Positions 12,238-24,061 of a stretch of 64,000 nucleotides of DNA are shown here, piece by piece. Location: the NCBI GenBank assembly GCA_022457155.1, contig JAJGOT010000051.1, positions 1,332,501 to 1,396,500 on the forward strand. Reading direction: 5' to 3'. A program made the translations under genes and the position numbers. Within the stretch, counting starts at the first letter, position 1. Each line of letters starts with the position of its first letter. The notes under the pieces were generated by a model that saw only the letters and a list, made by a program, of their open reading frames with translations, did no database searches and was not told the origin of the DNA. This DNA comes from Cladopsammia gracilis. Its lineage: Eukaryota; Cnidaria; Anthozoa; Scleractinia; Dendrophylliidae.

Positions 12238-12716
12238 TCTTTTTTTTTATTTTCTCACCTAAATCTACGCGTCACGTAATGAACGTCTTCGAAAAAAATT
12301 TTCGATTTCAACAAAAACGTGATTTTGTTTATGATTTTTTAAAGTCTTCGAATTTGCCACCATTTTGGACCACCATTCGCATTAGTCTCCTTTCGGTCAG
12401 ACGGGAGCTGTGACGTAGATTAAGGAACGCGTGTTCGAGACTTATTCCCATCTAACTAGTAAATAGACGGACATTTTTTTATTCTCGCCAAAAATGCCTG
12501 AAAGATGTGTTGCAGCGCGCTGAAGCAACATATCTGACCCCGAGAAAAATATTTCTATGCACAAGATTCCTGAACCTAGGTCGGGTCAACCGCAAAAAAA
12601 ATAGGATTTCGAAGACTAAAAAATCATAAAAAATTCACGTTTTGCTGAAATCAATTTTTTTCGCAGACGTTCATTACGTAACGTGCAGATTTAGATAAGA
12701 AAATAAAAAAGTAGCT
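12238..12716. mobile_element. Non-autonomous TIR element
   Basis: Left arm from 12240 (TTATTTTCTCACCTAAATC, then ACGTAATGAACGTCTTCG) is mirrored by CGCAGACGTTCATTACGT and GATTTAGATAAGAAAATAA ending near 12712. Arms are about 110-120 bp. No coding capacity. Confidence 0.65.
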
Positions 12717-14434
12717 TGTTTACGAAAGGGAAATCGGCGTCGCTGGGCTCCTTGACAAACACGAATGCAAACATCTTGCCTTCAATTGATAATTCAAGAA
12801 AATGATTTATTCTTCAAGAAATGTTTTTTCAGTTTTTTTTTCCGGTGATCGATAAATATTTTCGAGATATATAGATAACTCACCACGAAGAAATGAAATG
12901 AGCTGGAGATTTGTTGAAGGATCTTGGAAATTAAAAACTCGGTGTTCATGATCTCGCTTGGTGCCGAGGATATGTTTTGGTTTTCGATGACAAATACAAG
13001 ATGCCAGATGCTACTACATTATTGAAATCAATTGTGATCCTTCAGCTGATATTAGGTTAAAGCCGTTAAAGAAATAATACATTATGAGTGAAAAATATTA
13101 ATATGATCTTCACAAACGTAATAATGTCGTAAGTGCGGCGAACTACAAATATTTGTCTTACCTCAGATAACTTCAGCCCAGATCTATTTTTTTTTTTTTT
13201 TGCGTCTGAAGGCGGAGAGAAATGTGGTTTATGAAGTGAACAACATAATGCTTCTCCGTTTTTTTTGTTTAATCAACCACTAATATATAATACGAAAAGT
13301 TTGTTTCCGTCTGTATATATTATAACGACATTAATAGCTCTACTTGAATCAATGAGGACATGATTAAACGCTGAATAGTTTAAAACAGCGGAAAGTTGCT
13401 TTTGTAGGACGTTTTGACGTACAACAGTTCACTATTACAAAAGTTAGAATTTTTATTTTTTTACATATTCGATCTAACTTATATTAGCTGGGTTATGAAT
13501 AGTATTCCCTGTGACTGTCATGAATAGGGGAGATTGTGGCTGACCCGGCCTAAAGCTGAATTTTCAAAACCGTGATTCACAAGAATAAACTAAATAAAAA
13601 AGAATATCCGGATATGCTATAGAAAGAGAGCAGATGCAAATTCCCAAAGAGAGTTTGAAAAACAACAGAATTTAACCCCTTCAAACAAACACCATCTAGT
13701 ACCAAAAAAATATAATAAAAAAGATGTAACATTTTCAGCAGAAAACTGACTTTCTCTTTTCAAACACGCAGTGACTATTCCCGCGCGGTTACTTCCAATT
13801 TTATTTAACATTTTCCTTTGCGATATTTATTCATAATTTCTTAATTTAGGGAAAATATTGATTTCCGTTTGGATTATTCGAACGCACAACAAAAATCCGG
13901 ACGTCACGTACTCAGTCGGTTCGGGAAACACACACGCGTTCATGACACGGCCTGTGTACACGCGTGTTTTTCCTAGCTTGCATTGCGTTTAATATTTTTA
14001 ATATTGCCTTCATTTGTCAGAAAGGAAGAAAATCAGTGCCGTCTGCACTTAGCAGTAATTTTTTCTTCCTTTCCTCCCTTTTCCTCCCATTCTTGATGAT
14101 GTTTCATTCTAATATTTTTGGATATTTAAGGGATTTCACATCGTCTTTTTAAACTACCTGCGCTACGACTTTGCGGCGTGCTTTTTTGAAATGTTGTGCA
14201 GTGATGCATGCGATGTTTGTACCAATATTTAAGCGACGTTTACCGGACGATTTTTATTGCGATTTTGATGCGACGATTTCCACTGCCTAAAAATCGAAGC
14301 GAAATCGCAGCTAAATATAAAGAACAGGTTTGAAACAGCTGCGATTTCGCTGCAGTTTGAAAATTCCAAATCGAAGTGAAATCGTCGGTTTATTACTGCA
14401 GACTTTCAGACGCGCAAGTTAGAGTTGTAGCACG
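12717..14434. other. Non-coding intergenic DNA
   Basis: AT-rich with T-runs near 13188-13201. No supported exons, RNAs or element boundaries. Confidence 0.4.
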
Positions 14435-14440
14435 AGCGCA

Positions 14441-14471
<31 letters not shown>

Positions 14472-14774
14472 ATAGGAATTTCAGTGGAATCCACGAGGTG
14501 GCTCTTACTTCCACTGTTTCCGGATCGCATTGGAATTTGAAAATGTTGTTTTTTTATGGAGGGAGGAAAACCCTCGGAGCAAGGATGAGAACCAACAACA
14601 AACTCAACCCACATATGACACCGGAGTACCCGGAGAAAAACCCTCGGAGCAAGGATGAGAACCAACAACAAACTCAACCCACATATGACACCGAGTTCGG
14701 GAATCGAACCCGAGCCACATTGGTGGGAGGCGAGTGCTCTCACCACTGCGCCGTCCCTGCTCCCAGCGCATAAA
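14435..14774 (-). mobile_element. tRNA-derived SINE with target-site duplications
   Basis: Minus-strand head at about 14764 reads GCAGGGACGGCGCAGTGGTG, with A-box-like GTGGTGAGAGCACTC and B box GGGTTCGATTC. The body carries two direct copies of a unit of about 60 bp (14580-14637 and 14642-14699). The tail is (TTTA)n at 14441-14474. AGCGCATAAA occurs on both sides (14435-14444 and 14765-14774), a 10-bp target duplication. This is a complete, non-coding Pol III-type retroposon. Confidence 0.75.
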
Positions 14775-14881
14775 AAAACATTGCAGATAAAATTGTGCGT
14801 GTGAATGAGGCTTCAAAGGTAATCCCAACCTTCGCGAGTTCGTACACGCGCCAGTTTTAAGAGTAAGTAGAAAGTTCAATA

Positions 14882-15308
14882 AATGTAGTTTTTCATAAAA
14901 ATATAATTTTAGCGACTTTTTCTATTACAAACGGCGAGGAGCCGATAAACTGCCAGACAACCGAGGCAAGCCATGCCAAATGCCATGGAAAGACCGAAAT
15001 AGATGCACAGTGTTATTCACCGCAAGGGATCAATCAACAAAATCGTGCCAGGCTTTTTCGATATTCTGATTGGTCAGCGAGATATCTGCGTCTGAAGTTG
15101 GAGTAGCTAAAAACATGATAGACGTGTTGCGTATAAATGGTCGCCACGGTGAATGTTTTGGCCAAATTTCACGAAAATCCTTCATATCTACATAAACTAT
15201 AAATTCAATTGAACAACCCTCGATCGTTTGGCATTTTATCGGCTCCTGGCTGTTTGTAAAAGAAAAAGTCGCTTAAATTATATTTTTATGGAAAACTACA
15301 TTTATAAA
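14882..15308. mobile_element. TIR element with arms of about 70 bp
   Basis: ATGTAGTTTTTCATAAAAAT... at 14884 is mirrored by ATTTTTATGGAAAACTACAT ending near 15303. Both arms continue through AGCGACTTTTTCT and GGAGCCGATAAA. The interior has no ORF of note. Confidence 0.7.
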
Positions 15309-15330
15309 TTAAGCTTTCTATTGATATAGA

Positions 15331-15798
15331 GCAGTTCTCAATAGGCCATTTGCACGATGACGTCATATGACTACAACTACCAGAATCCTTCAGTTTTTTG
15401 TTTTGTAGTGCAAATTAGGACTATTGTTATTTAAACCGCACTGGGATTACAAAATTTAAATAAGAAAGGAAAAACGAAATGAATTCTGGTAGTTGTAGTC
15501 AAATGACGCCATCGTGCAAATGGCCTATTGAGTATCGAAAGTAATTACACAATTGTTTTGGTTTTGCATTGCTACGTTTTGTGATTGGCTAAAAAATCTC
15601 GCGCCACTTTCTCGACCAATCAGAAGTAAAACCAAAACCAATCGTGACTTGCTCGCACGCGTTTTCCCGCGCTTGGCGCCGCCGACATGTAATTACTTCG
15701 AGCTCTGATTGGTTCATTGGATTGTTTACGACTGCTGTGATTAGTCAGAGTAATTACTTTGGTTTTGGTTTTACGACACTCAATTGAAAACTGCTCCA
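15331..15798. mobile_element. GAGCAGTTYTCAA-ended element, interrupted
   Basis: The left end GAGCAGTTCTCAA and right end TTGAAAACTGCTC are inverted. The right half repeats AAAGTAATTAC and GGTTTTGGTTTTAC in inverted order around 15550-15780. A second element is inserted next to the left end. Confidence 0.6.
15343..15538. mobile_element. MITE family 1, copy 1
   Basis: TIRs of about 40 bp start AATAGGCCATTTGCACGATG. The same element, in the opposite orientation, is at 29958-30143. It contains TGACGTCA-like boxes. Inserted within the element at 15331-15798. Confidence 0.8.
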
Positions 15799-15904
15799 TG
15801 TTCATATATAGTTTGTCATATTACTCTTGAAACTGGCGCGTGTACGAATTTGTTTTGCAAAGTACACCCGCTAAGATTGGGAGTGCCCGTTTAGCGCTTG
15901 CATC

Positions 15905-16165
15905 CTAGGGTCAACCATATAAAAATAACTGGGGTGCTCGTCGAAAATATTAAAACAATACATCCTAAAAGGTACCAGAATCTCGTTTGATAGAGGTACC
16001 AATTCTAAAACAACAGATGAACTGGCACTTTGACTCCTGCCTTATTTTTTCGGCTCAATACCCTAAAAGGTACCGCGATAATTCTAACGGCAATCGTTTT
16101 AAATTTTACCACTTAAAGCGGTACCAATCTACAAATTTTGACACCTAAAAGGTACGACGAGCACT
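15905..16165. repeat. GGTACC-motif dispersed repeat, copy 1
   Basis: ATATAAAAATAACTGGGGTG, then GGTGCTCGTCG, then repeated CCTAAAAGGTACC motifs (about 15968, 16070, 16120, 16147), ending GTACGACGAGCAC. Homologous to 25185-25460 and 52840-53040. GGTGCTCGTCG and CGACGAGCAC are inverted ends. Confidence 0.65.
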
Positions 16166-16199
16166 CAGAATTTTGTAAGCCATTGTGTGTGCGACGCTA

Positions 16200-16446
16200 T
16201 CATCGTATCACAATTGAAGGGGTGAGTGGAATAAAGCCCTAAGTGACTTCTGATCAACTATTAGATTCTCCTTCCAGTTTTTCTTGTATATGCTCATGCA
16301 ACAAAGGGAGAATTTGGTTTCAGATCAGGGGTCACTCCTGATCTATAGCCAAATTCTCCCTTTGTTACATGAGCATATACAAGACAGACTGTAAGGAGAG
16401 TCTAGCAGTTGATCAGAATTCACTTAGGGCTTTATTCCACTCACCC
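16200..16446. mobile_element. Foldback element (near-perfect palindrome)
   Basis: AAGGGGTGAGTGGAATAAAG at 16218 is mirrored by CTTTATTCCACTCACCCCTT ending at about 16449. The arms of about 100 bp pair with few mismatches around a short centre (CAGATCAGGGGTCACTCCTG). Transcripts would form a long hairpin. Confidence 0.8.
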
Positions 16447-16449
16447 CTT

Positions 16450-17095
16450 CTATTGTAAATATAAAATTGCTGTGAAAACGTAGCGAAAATGTACTTCACG
16501 TCAATGTTATCTTGAAATTTGTTTCTCTATTTTTGAAACCAAGTCAGTTACAGAACAACGAGGTTGATCAAATAGTCCTGTTTCTATAACTGACCAAGAG
16601 TTTTGACTTTTCCCTCAGTAAATAATTATCTGCAAGGTGGTTAATTTGATCTAACCCCCGAGCAAAGCCACCCCCAGCTTTTCAGACAGTTGGCGGGGTT
16701 TATTCAATATAATCATTTGAAAAACAAAACAAAAGAAAACGAAACATGTGAAAAATAAGAAAGACTGTTTTGTTATCATTGAAAAATAATAATTTTATAA
16801 ACAAAAAAATCCTCATTTTACGAAACAGAGGTTCCGTCACTGCATTAGGGACAGTTCTGTATGCAAACTTACTTATTATAACCAGAAGTATATTATTTTT
16901 CAAGAAACTTCAGTGGAACACCGAAATAACGATAACTCGCCTAAATCGCGCTAAATCGCCCCGAGGAGCAGGCAAACAACAAAGAATACAACACAGCAAC
17001 AGTGTAAGTCAATTTTACTTACATAAGATTCGAATTTTTAAGTTTTGAAGCAAAACCGTTGCGTTCCCATACAAACCGCCTATTTTAGTCACACC
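16450..17095. other. Non-coding DNA
   Basis: AT-rich, no recognised gene or repeat end. Confidence 0.35.
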
Positions 17096-17335
17096 GGTTA
17101 TTCTAGACCGAGAAAAAGTTGTTTTTGTGAGCTTTATTGCAGTCTAATTGTACTTTGCAGACGGTCGCGTAATACTGTTTTTGAGAATTGCAAAAATTAA
17201 AAAATAGCCCGGTCGTCAATCTTAATTCTAATTTTTCTTGTGCTTCCGACCTTTCACCAAAGTTAAAGCTTATCATCATCGTTTCTGTTCAGAGAGCTCC
17301 GCTGTTAGGCTAAGCATATCTATATACACCTATTT
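17096..17335. mobile_element. Dispersed repeat family 2, copy 1
   Basis: GGTTATTCTAGACCGAGAAA, then GCAGACGGTCGCGTAATACTG, then GTGCTTCCGACCTTTCACC. Matches 34798-34985 (same orientation) and 57217-57423 (inverted). Non-coding. Confidence 0.7.
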
Positions 17336-17582
17336 CACAAAAGGTTGCTCTTGTGATCCATGATGCGTGATGCATGATCCATGTTTCATAGCCCGCGGTG
17401 CGTCCCAACCATGACAATTTCGGAGATACTCAACGAAGTTTATAGAGTGTATTCACTCGCGTGGTCTGCAGCTATGCTAATTTATTTGAACAAAACAAAG
17501 TGTTTGCATTAGAAAAAAGTTCAATCCCCACAGGATTAGCTTGGGACACCAATATGGCCGCCGTTTTATTGTTTTGGGACAC

Positions 17583-17613
<31 letters not shown>

Positions 17614-18030
17614 GCTCCATAGAAATACAGGCTTTACATTTTGCATTTTTTGCAGCATTTGGAGGAGGAGACATGTTGGAGCGATTTTACAATACCCGGC
17701 CACTTATTTAAATATCCCTAAACGTTTTATAGAAAGAAGCATATGAAAACAAAAGGATCCATTCTTATTCAGCGATATGCAAAGAAGTGGCCGGGTATTG
17801 TACACTTTAGCCGACATGTTTCCATCCAGGGGTGTCACGGTGGACTGTGAGGCGATACGTGCAGAACTTTCTAATTTCTGGCAGCATAGAAGCACAATGC
17901 ATGGGGAGAAGGTTTGGAAGGCGTTAAGTTTCAGCCTCGCGAAAAGCTGATTATATTGGAATGGGTGTTGCAGGATCCAAAAATAACAATTTTTGAGATA
18001 CTCAACGAAGTTTATAGAAAGGCAGGCTCT
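17336..18030. other. Repeat-rich non-coding DNA
   Basis: Two direct copies of GGGACACCAAYATGGCCGCC (17548 and 17577), two of GAGATACTCAACGAAG (17421 and 17996), and GGCCGGGTATTG/CAATACCCGGCC-like ends (17690-17702, 17780-17800). Fragments of TIR elements; no gene. Confidence 0.45.
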
Positions 18031-18036
18031 ACATTC

Positions 18037-18645
18037 AGGCCGGCACACACTAGGGGACATGTTGCGGGGACATGAAGCGGGACATGTTGCAGCGACAGTT
18101 TTCCTCGTGTGACATCCCTGTTTTTGCGAAAAAGTTATGTTGCGGGGACACAATTTTGTCCCCGCAACATGTTGCACGAAATTCAGCTGGTTTGAATTCG
18201 TGCGTCATGACGCGAGGACAAACTGACCCCCATTTCGATGTCGCATCGTGTGCACTGCTCTTGCAAACTGTCCCCGCTACAAAATACGTGTAGTAGGCTT
18301 CTTTTTCTTCTCTTCTTTTCAGCCACTTGCGTATCCATCGTTTTCGGTCAACATAATTACACATTTCTTCATCTAGTAACATCATTGACAGTAGTAGAAG
18401 CTTCTTTTTCCTAACCATAGAGTCCGCCATCTTTCTTTGCTCGTATACTAGTTCCCAGGCGCCCTTAGTGATTTCTGTGATTTTTATACCTCAATCCGCT
18501 TTGTGTGCACCAGCTTGCGTACTGTCCCTGCAACATGCGCCAGTATGTTGTGCACACGAAGGGGCTTGTTCCCGCTTCATGCCTCCGCAACATGTCCCCG
18601 CAACATGTCCCCGCAACATGTCCCCTAGTGTGTGCCGGCCTTTAC
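18037..18645. mobile_element. hAT-like TIR element with subterminal repeats
   Basis: The TIR AGGCCGGCACACACTAGGGG (18038) is mirrored by CCCCTAGTGTGTGCCGGCCT (about 18640). The 12-mer ATGTTGCGGGGA and its inverse recur many times near both ends and in the centre. Such repeats serve as transposase binding sites in hAT-type elements. Possible 8-bp target duplication CTCTACAT/CTTTACAG is imperfect. No transposase frame is visible. Confidence 0.6.
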
Positions 18646-18871
18646 AGTTACATTTGTTATTTCCTTGATTTACTACTACTTTAAACGCAATGAAATCACA
18701 CGCAAAAAGGTAGCCGATGATCATTATTTCGAATATTTTATTAGCTTCTTGCTTCTGCATCTCAGCTTCGAGCTTTCAGCTTCGACAGATTGCAAATTTT
18801 ACTCCACTCAGTATTATTACATAGCAGTATTATTCAACATATATGTCAAAGGAGTTATAGGCGTGAACACC

Positions 18872-19290
18872 TACAGTACGGACCATTACTATGGAAACGG
18901 TCCGTTTGGATATTTTTTCTTTCGTTCTCACGAAATTCAAACTGTGAAAACACAAGAAGAAAAAAGCAGAGCTTGGAGCTTGTACATAGCATACATAACA
19001 GATAAACGAGGTAGACATGTCTGTTTACGGTATTGTTTAGAAAAACTCCCTTCAATTAAATTAAGTTTCACTTAACAGCTTTTCATATAACATAATAAGC
19101 AAAAAACGTGTGCAGTGAATCAAAAAGCACGACCGATATTTTTCAGTTTGTGTTTATTGCACGGTAACTCAAGTGCTCTGATTGGCTATTTTTTGTTCGA
19201 AATTGTACAGTACGGACCATTACTATGGAAACGGTGCGTTTGGATTTTTTTTTCTCTCCCTATCACAAAATTCAAACTTCGAAAACACAG
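18872..19290. repeat. Direct repeat pair
   Basis: CAGTACGGACCATTACTATGGAAACGG occurs in two parts at about 18876 and 19208. About 60-80 bp of following sequence is similar (AAATTCAAACT, GAAAACACA). Probably two copies of one element end. Confidence 0.55.
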
Positions 19291-19299
19291 TTGCGGATT

Positions 19300-19756
19300 A
19301 GAAAATATTCGCGTCCACACATAGCGTATTCAAAGCGTATTTGCCCGTCCACACGTATCCGGATTCGCTCTAGTACCCAGGGCTCCTCTTTAAATTTTGT
19401 CAAAAGAGCATGCGCAAAGGCCAAGTTCAAAGCCAAGTTCAACTGTAAACACGTTATTAGACTTAAAATAAGTCCAAGTGGAAGTAAAGTGAAAACGTTT
19501 CGGTCGGTCATGTTGAATATTCGCGCGGTTAAAGACTGGATCCGATACTGTTACGTCAGCGTATTCAAAAATATCCGGATTCGACCGTCCACACGATGCC
19601 GTACTCGTAGCGTATTCAAAAATTTCCACTCTGGAGAGCGGATTCAAAAAGTTGCGGATTCGTGAACCGTATTCACCGGATACGTATGGACGGAAGGCCA
19701 ATCCGCAACAAAAAAGTTGCAGATTCAAAAATATCCGGATACGTGTGGACGGGGCC
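19300..19756. mobile_element. TIR element with TATCCGGAT motifs
   Basis: GTCCACACGTATCCGGATTC (19352) and the inverse AATATCCGGATACGTGTGGAC (about 19750) flank a segment carrying several GCGTATTCAAA and ATATCCGGATTC copies in both orientations. The open frames in it are by-products. Confidence 0.55.
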
Positions 19757-21257
19757 TTAATTGTAATCCGTCGTCTTCATGTCCACTTCCTTCGCTCAAG
19801 AGGTACAATCAGTTTGTCTCGATTAACGGCAAAACTACCGTGGACACGATCACTTCAATTGTTTAATAATGATTCCCCTCTTTACCTTCAGATGACGGTG
19901 AAGAATATTTGTACGATCAAAAACGTTGGAAAAAATAACCATCACACAAAAGGATTTTAGGGAATTATAGCCGGAATTATAGTTCAAACATTGGACCCAA
20001 CCAGAGTGTTGCATCTTTCAGCAGCCAGTTATTAATTTCGTTGTTTGGACACAATAAACTACGGAAAAACGAAGAAAAAAAAATTGCGTTTCACGGTCAC
20101 TTTAAACGACTGTTGGCTTTAATTTTACACCTTCCTTGGAATTGGTTTTCTTCACATAGATGGGTTAAGGGATACATTTTTACCTTAAGCAGCGAGTATG
20201 CCAAAACTTTGAGCTAAAGTCCTATATGGTCATCTAAATAATTTTCTCTTTTCTTTTCTTCTCTTTTTTTTTCGAGAGCACCATGACCATATTTCGGCAG
20301 TGTATGAATGCGTTGAATACTAAAAAAAGATATTTGTACTATAACCAAATACCACTGACAGAGGACTATCATGTACAATTAGCATCCTGTCTAAATCTGT
20401 TACATTTTCTTAGTTTAAATAATAAAAAATTCGGCGAAACTAATTAAACGTCGTAGGAAAATGAGTGCTTTGTTATTTTTAAGTACTCGATCTCCCCTAA
20501 CATTTTGTAAATATTGTTCAAACAGACCCCTTAGTTGGAATTCATTTTGTAACAACAAAACGGCCTCCCGGAATGGCAACTGGTATCCAACATCAGTCAT
20601 TGAAAAGATTCCCTTAGTAGCAGTCTAGTTGCTATGAAAAGTCAAGAATGCCGTCTACGCAAACGGGTTATACATTCGTTTTTCTTTGGGCAAGAAGGCA
20701 TAATCCGCTACCCTTCGTCCTGTGAGTGAACTTGGTCTTGAGGAGAAGACTAGTTAATACAAGGTAACGTGTGTCTGTCATTTTTATACCTTCTTTCTTC
20801 TTCGGCGCTCGTTGCCTTCCTTGTCTGGTGACTGTAAACAACTTAAAAACTCTTAAAACTAGCAATATAATTCAAGGGTGTTAAATTACCTGATAAAGTG
20901 CTCGATATGCTTGTGTAGAACTGTAAAAAAAATTCAGTTCATTTCCTTGCGTGTGTGTGATCTGGTTGAGTGTTAATTTTGCCCTTAATTTCCTGTGTAT
21001 CGTCTTTTTGTACCGTTTGTTTATTGTATATTTTTTGTCGAATTAAAAGCGAACATTCTACCATTTTCTCAAAGCCTCAGCCTTGCGTGCGAATAAAACC
21101 GACACCGATATTAATTGCAACGCTTTTTGTGTCGGCAAATTTATCTGTTTTACTACTAATAGAAGGTCAGATTTAACCGCGCTACTGCGTTCCCTTTGCG
21201 TTCCGTATGCGTTCCGTGTGTGTTCCCTTTATTAATATGCATAAGGGTCTTCCTGCA
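19757..21257. other. Non-coding intergenic DNA
   Basis: No supported gene, RNA or repeat boundary. Confidence 0.35.
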
Positions 21258-21418
21258 TACAGCTATTTCAATTAACGTTGTCGGATCATAAAGCTCAAAG
21301 CCAAGACCGCAAGGTAGTATGGATAGTTGTGAACAGCTATACTACGTTACTACCATACTACCTTGCGGTCTTGGCTTTAAGCTTTCATCCGACAACGTTA
21401 ATTGAATAGCTGTATGTA
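21258..21418. mobile_element. Foldback element
   Basis: CAGCTATTTCAATTAACGTT (21260) pairs with AACGTTAATTGAATAGCTG (about 21411). Near the centre AAGACCGCAAGGTAGTATGG pairs with CCATACTACCTTGCGGTCTT. Near-perfect arms, no coding. Confidence 0.8.
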
Positions 21419-21429
21419 ATAAACTGTCT

Positions 21430-21960
21430 TCCTGCAAACTAATTTGGATTTCCCTGTTCAATAAATGAATATTAATAAACGGAATCCCTTTTCATGACGT
21501 CAACTACCTATTCCTTTTGTGTTATTCTGCCTTCCCCTGCCTTCCCCTGTTTAATAAATGAATATCAATAAACGGATTCCCTTTTCAAAAGAATAGGAAC
21601 AATAAACAGGTCTAAACGTGCCCGCTCTATTCTAACTCACTTCAAAACTAAACAGAACTGACACAGATATCCTTTACAGACATAGATCAAAACAACATGC
21701 CTTTACCAGGACTCGAACCTGGGTTACTGCGGCCACAACGCAGTGTTTTAACTACTAGACCATCAAAGCTGTGGATAAGAGGGTTCCGAAACATTCAAGT
21801 TTAGAATCAATAAAATTGAGCAGTATAAAAAGCCGCTTCTTATTCTTATTAACCACATCATTTATATAACCACTTCGTCGCTAGACACTATGTCGATTTT
21901 CAAGTTTTAAAACTTTACCGGTAGCTTCAAAGTTCAAACTTTTAATTATACGAACTTACA
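21430..21960. repeat. Left arm of a large inverted duplication
   Basis: In reverse complement this matches 28410-29400 in several collinear blocks. They are the ATGAATATTAATAAACGG/GACGTCAACTACCTATTCC block, the tRNA-His with both flanks (CATAGATCAAAACAACATGCC), and GTCGCTAGACACTATGTCG. The arms are about 6.5 kb apart and differ by indels. Confidence 0.7.
21698..21769 (-). tRNA. tRNA-His (GTG), probably mutated copy
   Basis: The 72-nt cloverleaf has anticodon stem CTGCG/CGCAG around TTGTGGC (anticodon GTG) and T arm CCAGG-TTCGAGT-CCTGG. The acceptor stem GCTTTGA/TAAAGGC has one G-A mismatch, which the copy at 28668-28739 lacks, so this one may be a pseudogene. Confidence 0.7.
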
Positions 21961-22585
21961 CTGAACTAAATTTGCATGGAAAATTAGCACCTCGGAAAAA
22001 TTTACAAAGCAACCAGTTACATGCGCGCGCTAAAACAATAAACTCACACTTTGTTTAAAGTCAAACTATATTTATTGATAACAAACAATTACATAATATA
22101 CAGGCAGTTTAAAAGCTTAGTTGGAAAGGAAAAGACAGATTTGGTTTAGTCTTTTTCATCGGGAAGAGCTTGTTTCACAAACAATCGATTGAGTAAGAAT
22201 TTTCGCTTATCGATGGCAAGTTCTGTCGATTCGAGCCAATCAAATCCCTCTGTCTTTTAACTCTTGTTGGGTTTGTATTACTTTACGGAAGGTCGAATCT
22301 TTCGTCAAAGCACGCATCCATTGTAGATACTCTAAAACTATTTTTCTCAGTTCCTTTTTACAGGAAGCAAGGTATTTTCAGTTTTAGGCTTTTCGCTTTT
22401 TGTGCAAACCTCGGCATGACGACTTGTATCTAATGATGAATTTTAACCGGTGTCTGAGAAAAATTATCTCAGGGTATCAACAATGGATGCGTGCTTTGAA
22501 GAAAGATTATATTCTGTCATTCTCTTAAAGCGTTAGTGTTCCATGCGAATACATCTTCGGGTAATATATAAACACGATTAAGAGT
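21961..22585. other. Non-coding DNA
   Basis: No gene or clear repeat boundary recognised. Confidence 0.35.
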
Positions 22586-22587
22586 GT

Positions 22588-22706
22588 TTCTCAGGATTTC
22601 CAAACACCGAGAAGTGGGTTGAAAAAACGAGGCGCAGCCAAGTTTTTTCAACGGCCTTCGAGGTTTTTGAATATCTGAACACTCTTTCGAGTGTTTGATA
22701 AGAAAA
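22588..22706. mobile_element. MITE family 3, copy 1
   Basis: GAGTGTTTCTCAGGATTTCC with CAAACACCGAGAAGTGGGTT at the left, ACACTCTTTCGAGTGTTTGATA at the right. The reverse complement matches 51343-51483 in intron 10 of the VWA/TSP1 gene. Confidence 0.65.
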
Positions 22707-22818
22707 TGAACGAATAAAATCACCAAAATGTGATGCTAATTAAGATCGGGTTTACAAACCAACCTTACGCTTTTGATTTTCTTTGCCTTTAAGCTTGATG
22801 AATTTAATATTAGTGAGC

Positions 22819-23095
22819 AGTTGCGGATCCAGGGGGAGGGTCGGGGGGTCCGGATACCCCCGTTTCAGACCTGTGTCTCCCATGTGGTTCATAAAAATAA
22901 TACAATAAAATTGTTTTATACGTAGTTGTTTCACTTCCACCAATTGACTGATTGTCAAGTTTTTGACTTAACAAACGCTTTTCGACTCTCAGGAATGACG
23001 GAAATGGCGTTTTAGAGGGTAAAATCGGAAAAAATGTTCGGGGCACATGCGCCCGGACCCCCCTTTCAAAAATTCCTGGATCCGCCCTTGGACTA
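22819..23095. mobile_element. TIR element ending GCGGATCCAGG
   Basis: TTGCGGATCCAGGGGGAG (22821) is mirrored by AATTCCTGGATCCGCCCTTGG (about 23073-23092). Non-coding interior. GAGGCGGATCGAGGATTT at 63929 looks like the end of a related element. The end sequence resembles common hAT-type MITEs, but this is inference. Confidence 0.6.
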
Positions 23096-24060
23096 AGGAT
23101 GGAATAACAAGGCAATGTTTTTCGTGTCGTTAAATTTATCTGGCCTACAAACTAAGACAAAATTAGTTGGGAAAGCTTGTAAAACGCTAAAAAATGACAC
23201 TACCTTTGGGTTTCAGCTCAATTAAAGTCTCGCGCAACGCTTTTTATAGCCCCCCTCTCCCCCAAATCCAATGTTGAAGACGTCTATACAAAATACAGTG
23301 TAAGGTAAGTATTTGCGTTAACAGGAACTTTGGAAGAGGGGGGATGAGGGGGGAGGGGTGAGGAAAACAAGGAACCTTCCCAACACTTTTGTCTTTGGTA
23401 GTCTTTTCAATCAGGCGTCAACTGAAATTTAAAGCCATACGTTATAATCGAATTGGTATCGAATTGGTTTAAGTTGTTTATTTTCTATAAACATAAGCTA
23501 CAATTATATGTTAAATGTAAAATGTTAACTATAAATAGCACGGTTTAATTTTTTAAAATCGTGTATAAATAGAGTTCAAGTAGCATCGTATTTAAAAACG
23601 TCACACGGGCTGTGTAAAGGAAAGATAGGAGGAAGTGCTGTTTTCGATAATGTGGAGGACCTTTTACAGATTATGTATTTCTCTTACTAAATCGTTATAT
23701 ATTAAGTTTTGATCTTGTGTAGCCACAATGTTCATTTTTGCAATATAAAGTACAGTTGTCAAGGTAGCAGAATTTAGAGTCGCTCAAGGTAAAAATATAT
23801 ATAGAACAAAAATTGCAAAATCATGTACTCATCAAACAAGATAAAAACATTTTCTAGTTGTATTTTAAAAATTTCTGCTTGCAACCAATTTTAATCGCCC
23901 AGAAAGCCTTGCGTGAGAAACTGAAGAATCTTTTTTGCTAACCAAATGTCTCTCCTAGTGGGGGTGTTATTCCTTAATTATAATTATTATTTCCAATTTC
24001 ACTAAACCAAACAAAAAACTCATATACTTGTAGTCTATATTCAAATTTTAAGAACCGTTT
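23096..24060. other. Non-coding DNA
   Basis: Contains G-rich tracts (23336-23358). No supported gene. Confidence 0.35.
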
Positions 24061-24061
24061 T

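Larger units (their letters stand above)
14833..15852. mobile_element. Nest of TIR elements inside an outer inverted repeat
   Basis: The outer arms TTCGTACACGCGCCAGTTT (14840s) and AAACTGGCGCGTGTACGAA (about 15830-15850) enclose two further elements (14882-15308 and 15331-15798). The second of these holds a third. All are non-coding. Confidence 0.6.

Noticed and set aside
17704..18430. Overlapping minus-strand ORFs of 126-157 residues
   Set aside because: They cross a TIR element and its subterminal repeats; no family similarity, and frames on both strands are equally open.
19390..19728. ORFs of 79-146 residues on both strands
   Set aside because: Lie in a palindromic element with repeated ATCCGGAT motifs; coding on both strands is an artefact of symmetry.
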